From Lineus longissimus (taxonomy: Eukaryota > Nemertea > Pilidiophora > Heteronemertea > Lineidae), in the NCBI RefSeq assembly GCF_910592395.1, contig NC_088324.1:11930953-11994952 (forward strand): DNA of 64,000 nucleotides, written 5' to 3'. The notes under the pieces are model-generated. The model was given only the letters and a program-made list of their open reading frames with translations. It was not told the origin of the DNA and searched no databases. The position numbers and the translations under genes were made by a program. Of this stretch, positions 13,601 through 25,600 are shown piece after piece (position 1 is the first letter of the stretch; each line of letters begins with the position of its first letter).

Positions 13601-16600
13601 TATGGTTTAATTAAATGTAGTCAGTTTTATTTGAATATGTTAAAGTTGTGCACGTCAAAGAAAAAAAAGTTATACCTTTTTGGTTGGAACTAAAGTCAAC
13701 CTTTTGAATTGGAACTAAAGGTTTCCCTTTTGAGTTGGAACTAAAGTTATACCTTTTGAGTTGGAACGTAAGTTATACTTTTTGACTGGGAACCTTTAAA
13801 TGACATTTTGGTAGCATCATTTGTTGTCAAACAGCTTGCATGCAATGCTTTAAACTTTATCACTTCAAAAAAGGGAAACGAAATTTAGCAATTAAAAAAT
13901 CTGCATTTCTGGATAAGAGTAGGAATATTTTTTAGAATGATATCAATTTCGTCAAATCTTGAATTGACTGTTGTAGAGTGAATAGTTTAAAATCATGATT
14001 AAATGAATATCTTCTTGTATGCACATTGTGACTGTAGAAATCAGTAGATTTTGTTTAGACTTTTTGGAATTGTCTCTTTCCAAAGTAGCGCTTCTAGAAC
14101 TAAGTGTGATCTTCATAGTTTGTTCATACTCTTATACTAGATGCCAAAATGAAAAATCATGCATGATGCCATTTTCAATGTTAGTAATGAGTGACCCCCC
14201 CCCCCCCAACTTCCACCCAGGTTTAACCAATAAAGGTATTACTCATGAAGTTAAAATGATTCCATCTCAACCCAGGGGTAACCACTAAATGTATTACTAA
14301 TAAAGTTAAAATGATCCCATCTCCAGCAAGTTGTGTCGAATATAGTGCTTTCCCATTCTCATCCATGTTCATGTCTTCAATCCTATCTGTGTTCAAATCT
14401 ATCTATATAAGAAAATAGATAGATTACTCAATATACAATCAAACATTATGCCACGAGATCCAATCTGAGCTTTTTGCCGTAAGCTATTGTTTTTGTGTGA
14501 GTTGAGCTTTGGTCCAATGATTAAATCATTCTCTCCACAGTCTTTCATGCCATTTCCGTTCTAGAATGACCAAAGATGTAATATTATTTCCAAAGCATTG
14601 ATTCTCATGTGGACCTGAAGCATGTTTTAACAAATATAAATAGTGTCTTGTACAAAACTAATCTGTGATAGTTTGTGGAAAAACTTAGATGGGTATGACC
14701 GGTTTTGGAGAGAACAATTTATGTTTGTATACGTAGTCTAGGTGTTACCTGTATATTGGTGGAGTTGCTTCTTTGTCCTGTTTACATCCATACAAGACCA
14801 GAAAGCACCCTAGTTTGGTCTCACGTGTATTTTGTAGGGTTGTCGTCTTTCCTTATTTCAGTATCAAGATGTTATATATCAGTTATATTTTTTTTAAACA
14901 TATCAAAGCCTTTCTCGTCAAATATTTTCCTGCAACTATTGAAGAAATAAAAGAGACAAGTCCTCGAGTGCATTCCAAAAGTTTGATGAGCCAGTCAATG
15001 TCCTTTTGTTAGAAACATTCTGACCTTGTTGAAATGTGCCTCGATCCCGATCAAGGCTGTGTCTTAAGCAAACAAGTCCCGGGCTCGAGGACAGACAGGA
15101 CAGCTTGTGACACAATATCAATGTGTAGCTCTACATGGTCTGTCTTTAATCTACAAATAGCTATATCCTCTCCACGGGAAGAATTGCTTTACCTTTTGCT
15201 GTACTGTCCTGTGAAACTGTCCTTTCCCCCATGTTCGTGCTTCCTTCATTTCTCATCCTTTGTTTCTTTGTTGACCTCTCCCAACAGGCAAGCAGGGTAC
15301 CGTGGCCATGGTAGTCAAGGCTGGCGACGGTGGGCCATATGCAACCTATACTAAGAACAGTATTACCCCGCCAAATTCGAACCAAGGTGCCGCATATCAT
15401 GTGTTCATAAATCTTGGTGTACGGCTTTTGCTTTTTATGTCCGGACATGGATGTGCAGGGTGAAGGAATTTGTAAGTTTTGGCTTGGTTATGAGGACTAT
15501 GTCAGTTATGAGATTAAAATGTTTTTTGACTTGAGCTGATCTCACTTTTACTTATTTTATTGACAAAGAAAGATTATGAAAATGAATGTTGTCACTCCGA
15601 TGCGGTGTTTGAAACATCCTCAGCTCATTGCAACTGGATATTATTTTTAGCTGAACTTATCCTTCAAAATTTGTTCGTCAGGAGACATTGCCCTCATGAT
15701 GAAACTAAGCCAAATTCCACACATTCCTCTTTCTGTGCGCATGTGTGGTGAGAGCTCTTGCAAAATTTCAAAGTTCATGTCATCTTCTTGTTTATTAAAA
15801 AGTTTCTAATTAAATCATTTCAAAAGTTAAACTGTTTTTGAGAAAAATGCTCTTCATCTTTTAGATCTTCATCAGCCTCATCATTTTGATGATCATTTCT
15901 CTTTTAAAGTCTCTATCTTAAGCTTTCTCATATAGCTTTTTGGTCATGTTGAAATGGGATATAACTTCTCGAGAGGGCAGTTTAGATTTGCAGTTGAGTA
16001 TTGATCAGTCTTCTAAATTGAGGTCTTCAGATTCATATCATGAATACAGTAGAATCAAAATACAGTAGAAAAAAACTCGCTTTTCAGATATTTTCATAGA
16101 CGCACAAGGTGCACAGGACTCAAAACACTGTAGAAAACCTTGTTCTCAAATCTTCTGATCAGCTGTTTTCATTTGCTTCTCATCATATGAACTTTGAATT
16201 TTCTGCATAAGGTTTCTTTACGTTTGTTACTGGGGAGTTTACCATACTTGTAGAGGTGGTAAAATGGCAAACATGTTCCAGTCCTTGTCAACAGCCTCTT
16301 GTCTCTAGCTCCAACTTGGATGTAAGTTGTTTTGCCACTGATGAAATGAAAGAAAGCTTTTGGAGCCTCGACTGAAATCTTTGTTATTGATCTCACATTC
16401 TCAATATCTTTACATGAGGAGTTGATTCTTTTTTTTTAAGATGAGTAAAATCAGATGAAGGAATAAGCTTTAACATTCAACAACTAGTGGCAAAACAGTT
16501 AACATTGATTGTTAAATTAGATGGCTAAAAGTATTGTCACCATATCACTGTTACCTCTTCCTAGATATTTGTGTCCCGAAAATCAAAAGATTTGACATCT

Positions 16601-19600
16601 TTTGACTTGACCCACTTTGATTTGGAAAGTGGGTCACTGTGACCTAAACAATTTGATCAATAGTCCCAGATATTGTCCAATGTGTAATTCGTGCTCATCA
16701 GTATTTTACCAAGTGGTTTGTGCTGCATTTTTATTCACAAATTTTGTGATGTATCAAGTCATTATTGTCCAGGTCAACCTATCAGTGTTTTAGGAAATCT
16801 TCTATCTATGTCATTTATGCCCACCTTTTATCCAAAGGATGTTTTGTGAATTTTATATCAAATGGGTATCCCAATTTTATATCCATTGGATATTAGAAAA
16901 TATTGCCCATGTACTATATGCTGATAGATAGCCATCCTGTAGAGATAGGGGATAAGACCCTACCCTTAGGAGACCAGGATTTGAATAGCCCGTTCCTGAT
17001 GTGTTTGCCGAATGATGTATTCTTGTCGCAAAATAAATGGAATTATAAGTGGTTCCCTTTCCCCGTTGTCGTTGAGTTTTACCTTGACTGAAGCAGTATG
17101 ATATTGCATGCCATTATACTTTAATACCTTTCCGCACTCCATTTTTAAGGAGTTTCTGACAAATAATGGAAGGTTGAATCTATATACTGATGATAGATTG
17201 GTAGCTTCTTTGATTCGAGATGTTCTGTACTTGAAAGAAGTTACTGAAGTAGAATTTGATCAAATAGAGAAATAAAACTTGGTTAAAAGTAAAAGAAATA
17301 TGGTTGAAACAAATGCACTAATGCGCATTTCTAACTCCTTAATTGTTACTGTGACCTTCATCTTTCAGGTACTGTGGCCTTGGAGCTCCAACACACAAGG
17401 GATAAGTCTAACAGTCAGGTGCTAGATCAGAATGGACAAAAGACAGATTCAATGGCCAACAAACTAGAACTTCCAAAAGGCCTAAGTATACAGAGTCTAA
17501 ATAAGCGGCCTAGTATTGCTCCAGTGCCGGCCGTTCTTGATGCAGCAGGTATTGAGATTACGGTAGAGTCAGAGGACTCTGATCAAGATAGCAGTATAAC
17601 TGAAGAAGAGCCACCTTGGGTTACACCCAACTCGGAGTAAGTTGCCCCTAAGTTTGTCTTTCTTTCAACTTGGAATACTAGTGTTTTTTGGCAATATTAA
17701 AGCCAATAGTCAAGTCATATCAATTTGCTGGATTACATCCGCCTACCTGTACAGGTACCTGTAGCTGATTAGTGTATACACTCATCATGTCCATTGTACC
17801 TTTTTTGATCCACTGAAGTCATCATTTTTACAAAGAAGTTGATCTTTAACTCAGTAAATATTTGATTTCAAGTAATTAGTGGAGAACTTTTTCCATTCAC
17901 AGTCTAGTTAAGGGCTACCCTCCGAATGCCCCATTTATTGGTCAAAGTCCGACAATATGTCACATACAACGGGTTAAGCGACATTTGTGTTGCCTCCAAC
18001 TAGCTAAGGTATTCAATTCATTTCAAACCAAAATAAACTGAACAGAAATGGAAACTCCATGTAACATGCCTAACTATCTTTCATAGTCTTGGTTTATGAT
18101 TAACTCTACCCTGCTGCAGTGAAATTTTGGGAAACTTTATGAGATACATTTGGTATTGCACAGACAGAACCTGCTTATTTCTGAAGCCCTCCTCCAGCTG
18201 ATGTTTGGCCTGATACTGTGAAAATGGTTTTGTTGCCCATCCCTCATGAAAGATGAGTCACAGAAGACGTACTGAACATTTCAGGGCAATATCTTGATCA
18301 CATTTATAGGGTGCTGTGTCAATTTATGGATCAAAAGTGTTAAAATAGGATGTCACTCTCTGCCACAGACGAAGATAACTGAAGAACGTTTCTCTTTGAA
18401 GGTGATAAAATAATGTGATATATCACCATATACTTCACCTCAATCTGTTCATAAAATTGAAATATAAATAGGCTTTGTGCCCAAGGGGTTGTAATTTTTT
18501 CGATGAATATATAGGCTTCCATTTCTGTTCTGTTTGCCCTGATGCACTGTGGCTGTGTAAATATCAGAATCTGCTTATAGCTCTGTGTAGTGTCGTATTA
18601 GAAGCAAAAATACCCCCAGATGCACACCCCATTCTCCGCACTATTTCTCTTAACTTTTCTAAAAGCCCTTCATGCCATTTCTTCCAGGCATGTTTATTTC
18701 TTGCATGGTTTGCAGCATTCTCTATTTTGTAAATTGAGCATAATCATTGTTTTCCCTTCCCTAATACCTCCACATGCTGATAATACAGCTTCCTTCAATG
18801 TAATGTCGTGGAAAGAGCCATGGCTCCAAATTGGAGTGGGAATTTAGCCTCCCCTCCTCTTTTAAAAGTGTTCAAACGTTATTGTCTTGGTACACTTTTT
18901 CTAGCCATGCTCTAATAATTCAGTTTTAACCTATCAAATTGTATTCCTGAAGTGTCTCTCAAATTCTTGCCGAACTAATATCCAAACAGCTTCATCTGAT
19001 CTCTTGAATACGATTGCCAATGGTTTGATTGTGAGATCCTATGGATCTAAAGATGTTTGCCTTGGTGACAAAGTTTTTGCCATTTTCTCGAAGTCTGATG
19101 GCAACATTTGGAGAAAATGGTGTAAATTTTATCGAGGCAAATATATGTCGTTTTATCTCAAAAATTAAGCCATTGACAATGCCTAAATATTGTCATCTCA
19201 ATACTGCTATGCTTTCCTTGGATGATATTAATAAAACTCTGATAAATTTTCTGTGATTTCATTTTGAGTTTTCCTATACATTTGCTTTCTCATCTTGCTT
19301 TAATGTCAGCCTGCTTTCACATCAACACACTGTGGCTTTGCAATAGGATATATCATCACTTCATTTCTCATTCTCAACTTGATAAAATGTTCATAGAGTG
19401 GCTCTGATTTCATCCCATTTAATTGATTGCAATTTCTTTTAAATTTGATTTAAATAAAACATTCTGACTGTCACCATGTAGATGCTTCAAATCATGTCAG
19501 TTATATCATGCTTCTAATTTCCTCAATTTGATTGCATAGCATACTTCCTGATTCCTTTGTCCCTATAAACAATTTGAAATTTCTAAAAGTTTTCATTTCT

Positions 19601-22600
19601 TATAATGACAGCCGGTATATAAATTATCAATGAACATTTAACTTCAATCATCATATTACTTTTGATTTTCTGAGTAGTTATTTCAATAACGGCAGCTTCC
19701 AGATTCTTAAGTTGCTGTTTCCCTACAATATGTTCTTGTTATTTCAAGATCTCAATGAATAAAACCCATACAAGAATACTCATTGCTGTAATCATATAAA
19801 GATATTCATGAGAGTTATGGATGAGAATTTTGTTGTATAGATAAATGAATCATTGAATGGTCTGAGATTTGCTACTCAGCTAAAGGACTGCCTCCAGAAA
19901 CAAAGTTATTTCAGAAACAAAAACACTATTAAATTTATTGTCTGCAGTGCTGGCACGTGCACGGTGCGTAAAAAACTAGCTTTGCTTTAAGTGTATTTTA
20001 CCTTTTAGTACATGTATAAGAGACGGCCTACTAACCAGCGAGTGGTGGAATCTGGTCAGATGTCCCTTGTGCTAGGGAGTAAGATACATAAATCACCCAC
20101 ATAGGGTCCAGCACAGTATGCACGAGGCTCTTCCGAACCTGAAAATTGATCCTCTTACACTACGTGCACGGTGCGTAAAAAACTAGCTTTGCTTTAAGTG
20201 TATTTTACCTTTTAGTATAAGAGACGGCCTACTAACCAGCGAGTGGTGGAATCTGGTCAGATGTCTCTTGTGCTAGGGAGTAAGATACATGAATCACCCA
20301 CATAGGGTCCAGCACAGTATGCACAAGGCTCTTCCTAACCTGAAAATTGATCCTCTTACACTACTTTAGAAGAAGGCTTTATCTACTAACTCACTGACTG
20401 TCAATTTAACCGCCCATGGAGAAAATTGGAGAAATGCACTCCCTGTTCCCTTTTTGCCCCGCAAACCAAAGAGAGCAATGAGTTTTATAGCAAGAATACT
20501 TTTTTATTCTTGGCAATTACATGTAAGTGCTTATGTGATGTGACGTCATCAGAGTCTGTCTTCAGATTTCTCCATTTTCAAGAAATAAAAAATTACAATG
20601 ATGTGGACTTGTGAAACAGTTTTTATTGCCAACGGGTTCTGATATTGCACAGCCACGATTTAGCCCTTATTGTTGCTATCTTTCTGGTGGCTTCTTAGTG
20701 ACATTCTTGTGTCACTGATCAAAGACACAAAGGCCGGCCCAGCGCATGACGTCAGGGACATCGGATGACTTGCTATTGCCAACTTATTGTTTGTACAGAT
20801 TGAACATTTAGAATGGGTAAAAGCGTTTGACTAAGTTTGGCCAGCAAGAAATTAGCACTCATCAGTTTGCCGACATCAAGAAAGAAACCTCTTGGGGGGG
20901 GGGGGGGAATCACCAAGGAGTTCTTACAGATAAGTCACAACCCAAGTTTGTTCCTATGTCTGCAAAGCGTTTCATTCTATTATCCATAGGCCATGATAGT
21001 TCCTTGAGAAGCCATCAGATTGTCCCCCTCTTTGTGCTCGCCAATCGCTCGTTTTCTCTTCACATTATGAATGTACCGTCCATCACCTATTTTCACAGTA
21101 CCGTAAAAGGGTTCCCGCCACTTACACCCTACATTGGTACCACGCCCACGCTGACCCATATTATGCGGGAGAAGCGGCATATATGTTGTCTCCAGTTGGC
21201 ACAGGTATTACATAGTAGACTGTAGTCAGTCCAAATCTGCCTAGCAAAATCACTGTCAAACCAGGTGTAAAAAACAGGATGTTTTTGATATTGAACAGCA
21301 TCACAGCTGTCAATTTCACAACCTATTTTGATGAGTGCAAGATAAAACGACTAGTCTCAGCTACATTATACTGTGGCTCTGAATGAAAGTTATGATGCTA
21401 TTCAATTCTGAACGTGTAACATATGGGGTTTTTATACCTTACCGCTTTAACAAATACTGATGACAAACTCATGAAATCAAACTTTCATGTTACACTTCCA
21501 GTCAGATTTGTTGTTGTTGTTGGAAACTATTTGAATCAGGTGACTGGCATAAGGCTAGATTTGTAGCTGGGCAGATTTGGGTAAGCGTTGGTTTTAAAGC
21601 TCAGAGACCAAGGCAAATTTGGCCGTCAATGTATGTTTGTTAAAGGTTCTGCTACATGCTCAAAACAGTCAAATATGCTATTCCTTGATTAGATCAGTAG
21701 GTAAAACTCAAGTTAGAGTTTAGCAAACACTTCATGTGGTGACCATAGGCATATCCTTATTTGAATTAATTTGATTTTGAAAACAATCATTCAATCATGT
21801 CACGATAGCAATGTCAATACATCAGTAACCACCAAACTATTCTAGGTGTATTTAATTTTTATGAAATATGTGGCGTAAGTTTAAGTTACATGATCATCTT
21901 AAGGTGAATGGAAGCATGTATACTCATACTAACGGCTCCGATCCTACACTCTTCCTTCTCATCTTCTAGACATGTGACCATTGCTCATTCAAACATGCAA
22001 AGGAATACCATTGGTCGAACCGAACGATCATCGTAGCTGCTGATTATGCAAGCAACGGCTTGTATAACTTTATTGTGCCATTGAGATCTCATGCTCGACC
22101 AAAAAATACTATGAATCCGATTGTGCTACTCTTAGAAAGAAGGTAAGAGGAAAATTTATTTTTCTTAAGTTTATTCAAATCATACTTGAGAAATTTCATC
22201 TTTAGTGAGTCTTCTTTCTCTTCTTCTGCATGTACCTTGTGATGTTTCGTAATTGCGTGCCACCATGGTTAAATATCATTGGGATGATATGCTTGGTGTT
22301 TCTCTCTTGGCCAGGCAGGGGTCCATCACTACAGCTGCGTCAAGTAAAATATCAACCTTGGCTATGGGCATGCATTTGTTTTTATCAAGTATACCATTTA
22401 TCATTTTCAGACCAGACCAGAGCTTCTTAGAGACAATTTGTTACTTTCCTCTTGTCTACTGGATGATAGGATCTATAGAATGGTAAGTATATAATAGTGG
22501 TTGAGAACTTGAACAAGATGCTTCATTTTCCAATTTCAAGCTCAAAACTCTGATTTTTCGACTGGTACATACATTTTTATGCATGGTTCTGGCACCTTCT

Positions 22601-25600
22601 CTATTCAAAGTAGCTAATAACATACACTATACTTCTAACCTGGTCCTGTAGAAAAACTTTTACCCTCTTTTAATCTAGTTTCCTTTAAACATTTTTTGGC
22701 CAAACTGGCACAGCCCATATATATCATCTGTAGGTCATGTTACTTTACATCCTCCCTCTCTTTCAGCCTTGATGACCTGTTACGGGCTGGTATCACTCTG
22801 GCAGACAATGTGGTTATTGTCAACAAGGAGAGCTCAAACTCTCAAGAGGAAGACTACTTAGCTGACTGCAACACCATTGTGGCAGTACAGACGATATTCC
22901 GGTAATTATAGCTCCGAAAGGCAATTTCAGGGATTTATTTGAATCAGTCAAACATGATTACATGATTCTCTTGTATAATTCCATGGATGTCAAGTTCTTG
23001 CTGAAAGCTCTCCCTCTTCACTATCCATTTGTTAGACTGCCTCACTTCTGGTACCAGGAAAAGACCATGCCAGGTGTGAACCTCCATCATCACAGAGTTC
23101 TCCCAGTCCTCCGACATCAAGTTCATGCAATTCAGAGACAAAGATCACTATACCTTATCTCGCCTTACCTCGCCTTACCTCGCCTTACCTCTCCTCTCAA
23201 ATTATGGTATTCTATGTAACAATCCACATCTTACTCAAATTCCTTTGCATATTTCAGACTATTTCCAAGTGCTAACATCATAACGGAGTTGTCCCAGTCC
23301 TCCAATATGAGGTTCATGCAGTTCAGAGCCAAAGATCACTATGCTTTAAACCTCTCCAAGGTGGAAAAGGTAAGTCCCCATGTACGTGCGCACCAATCAC
23401 TTCCTCACTCTTTTACATGTGTTTGTTAGACCAGATTGTACATAGTGTTCACATTGTCACTTGTAACGTGTCACTCTGAGAACGAAAAAGTCATACGCAA
23501 AGACCTTAAGGCTATTTAGTATTCATGGTGTCACTTTCAACCTCACCTCTATGTCATTTCATATCATATTTTCTAGCCAAAGTCAGTTCTTGAACAAGCA
23601 TGTGACAATACATTTCACACGTGAACAAGTGACCCTGTAAATCCTATCAAAGCCTCTGGTCTCATAAACAAATGTTGTTGCACATTTGTCTTTTTCTGTC
23701 ATGTTTCTTGTCACAAATTTGACACTATATATTGACGGATTACTTTGCATCTTCATTTCAGAAAGAAAAAGAAAGAGGAAGCCACATCTCTTACATGTTC
23801 AGGTTACCATTCGCAGCAGGAAATGTATTCAGTGCTAGTATGTTGGACACGCTTCTATATCAAGCATTTGTCAAGGACTATCTCATCACATTCGTTCGAC
23901 TGTTATTAGGCATTGACCAGGCTGTGGGGTCTGGACATTTGTCTTGTGTGAGTATAATACTTTAGCGATATTTTATCACTTGCTGGCTTTGAAAATTACG
24001 AACCTGGAGAGCAATTTGTGAACTGATATTATTTTATTGAACAAGTCGGGGACAATTCTTCTTGTGGCCATTTGTTGTTTGCCAGCCTTGTACTAGCTAT
24101 TATTTCATTACATGCTGACTGCCCTACTTGTTTCAGATGAAAATTTCCAAAGATGACCTGTGGATACGGACCTACGGCCGACTCTATCAAAAACTCTGCT
24201 CAACCACCTGTGAGATTCCTATTGGTATTTACCGGACAATGATCCAACACACAGAAAACACATCTGCTGTAAGTTAAAACCAGAAACTCATAAAGTTATC
24301 ATTCTGAAAATTTTATTCTTTATTGATCCTTTAAAATACTTTAATCCAACATGTAGACTAAGTACATGTAATATAGTCCAGAATATATCACCATTCAAAC
24401 ACTTTGTAACAGTCATTAGACTACTTAATGTTGAGGCAGAAATTGGCATAATAGTAGTAACGTTCCAAACAGATTATTTTTGAGTGGTATATTGTTGTAC
24501 AGTCTTCACCAGCATCACCCAGTGATCACTAAGCACTGCTACGGTAACAGTCCATGCTGTCCATCACAATTAGACACGCCACCACCCAATGTCTTCTGTA
24601 ACATGTTGCACATACATATGGATACCATGTCCATGTTATTTTGCTGCAAAACAAGAATCCGAAATTGAGACATTGCACAATTTTTTCTTAGTAACAGCAT
24701 ACTTAAAGCGTTCAGAGTGAATTAGCAAATGATTCAATGTTGGCATTGGCAGTAACATGGATGATCCACCAGCCCCGGACATAACGAAAATGTGTCGGGG
24801 AAACCTGTGTGGCAAAATGGCAGTGTATTTGGAGTGACCTTGGTGTCTCCCTCCCCTAACATTCTGGTATTATCATATCAGGATGGTGTCCCTGGGTCAG
24901 GTCATTCATCACAGGTGAGTTTGTATATCATGTCAGATGTAAATGTCAAACTTTTTCCAACTTCTCAAATTTGTGCAAAATTTCAAAATTGGGACTCTCA
25001 GATTATCGCGAGACCAAAGCTTACGAGTTGAATTTCGTAAGTAACACATCTTGTTTTTTGCAGTTCTACATTCTGCATACTTACGAGGCAAATTTCGACC
25101 TAAGAAAGCTGTACCCTTGAGTCAAGATGTAGTGTTAATTTTACTTTAAAGAAGTTGGAAAAATTTGTAGTTGGAATGCCATATCTGATAGTATCCTGTT
25201 AGGATGTTCAGTGTATGAATGTTTTCATCGTAGTTTGGTTAACTGTCCAGGCTTGCTAACACGAATAACAGTGTAGTACAAAAGAACTTCAGAACTCAAC
25301 TGAAATTCAATGAGAAAAACAAAAAGTAAAGTTAAATTAGAATTAGTTGGAGGAGAAACCAAAGACCATACTGAAGATTATAGATGTTATCTAAGTAGCC
25401 TGATTCACCCAAGATCTTAGCACATCTTGCTGCTTTTGACACACACAGAAAGCGTCTCTATATGTACGTCATGACGTAATTTCGTAATGTCACATCATCG
25501 AACTACATATGTTCGAAGTTGTAGCACAGTTGGATATCGAAGTCGGGGCTTGGGTTTTGTCAATATTCCGTTTGTAAAGTTGTCGTCACCCTGGACAGTT

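Noticed and set aside
20827-21098. Upstream part of a 132-codon plus-strand frame
   Set aside because: Only the 21099-21204 part is coding; the rest is intron, including a poly-G run and a normal acceptor.
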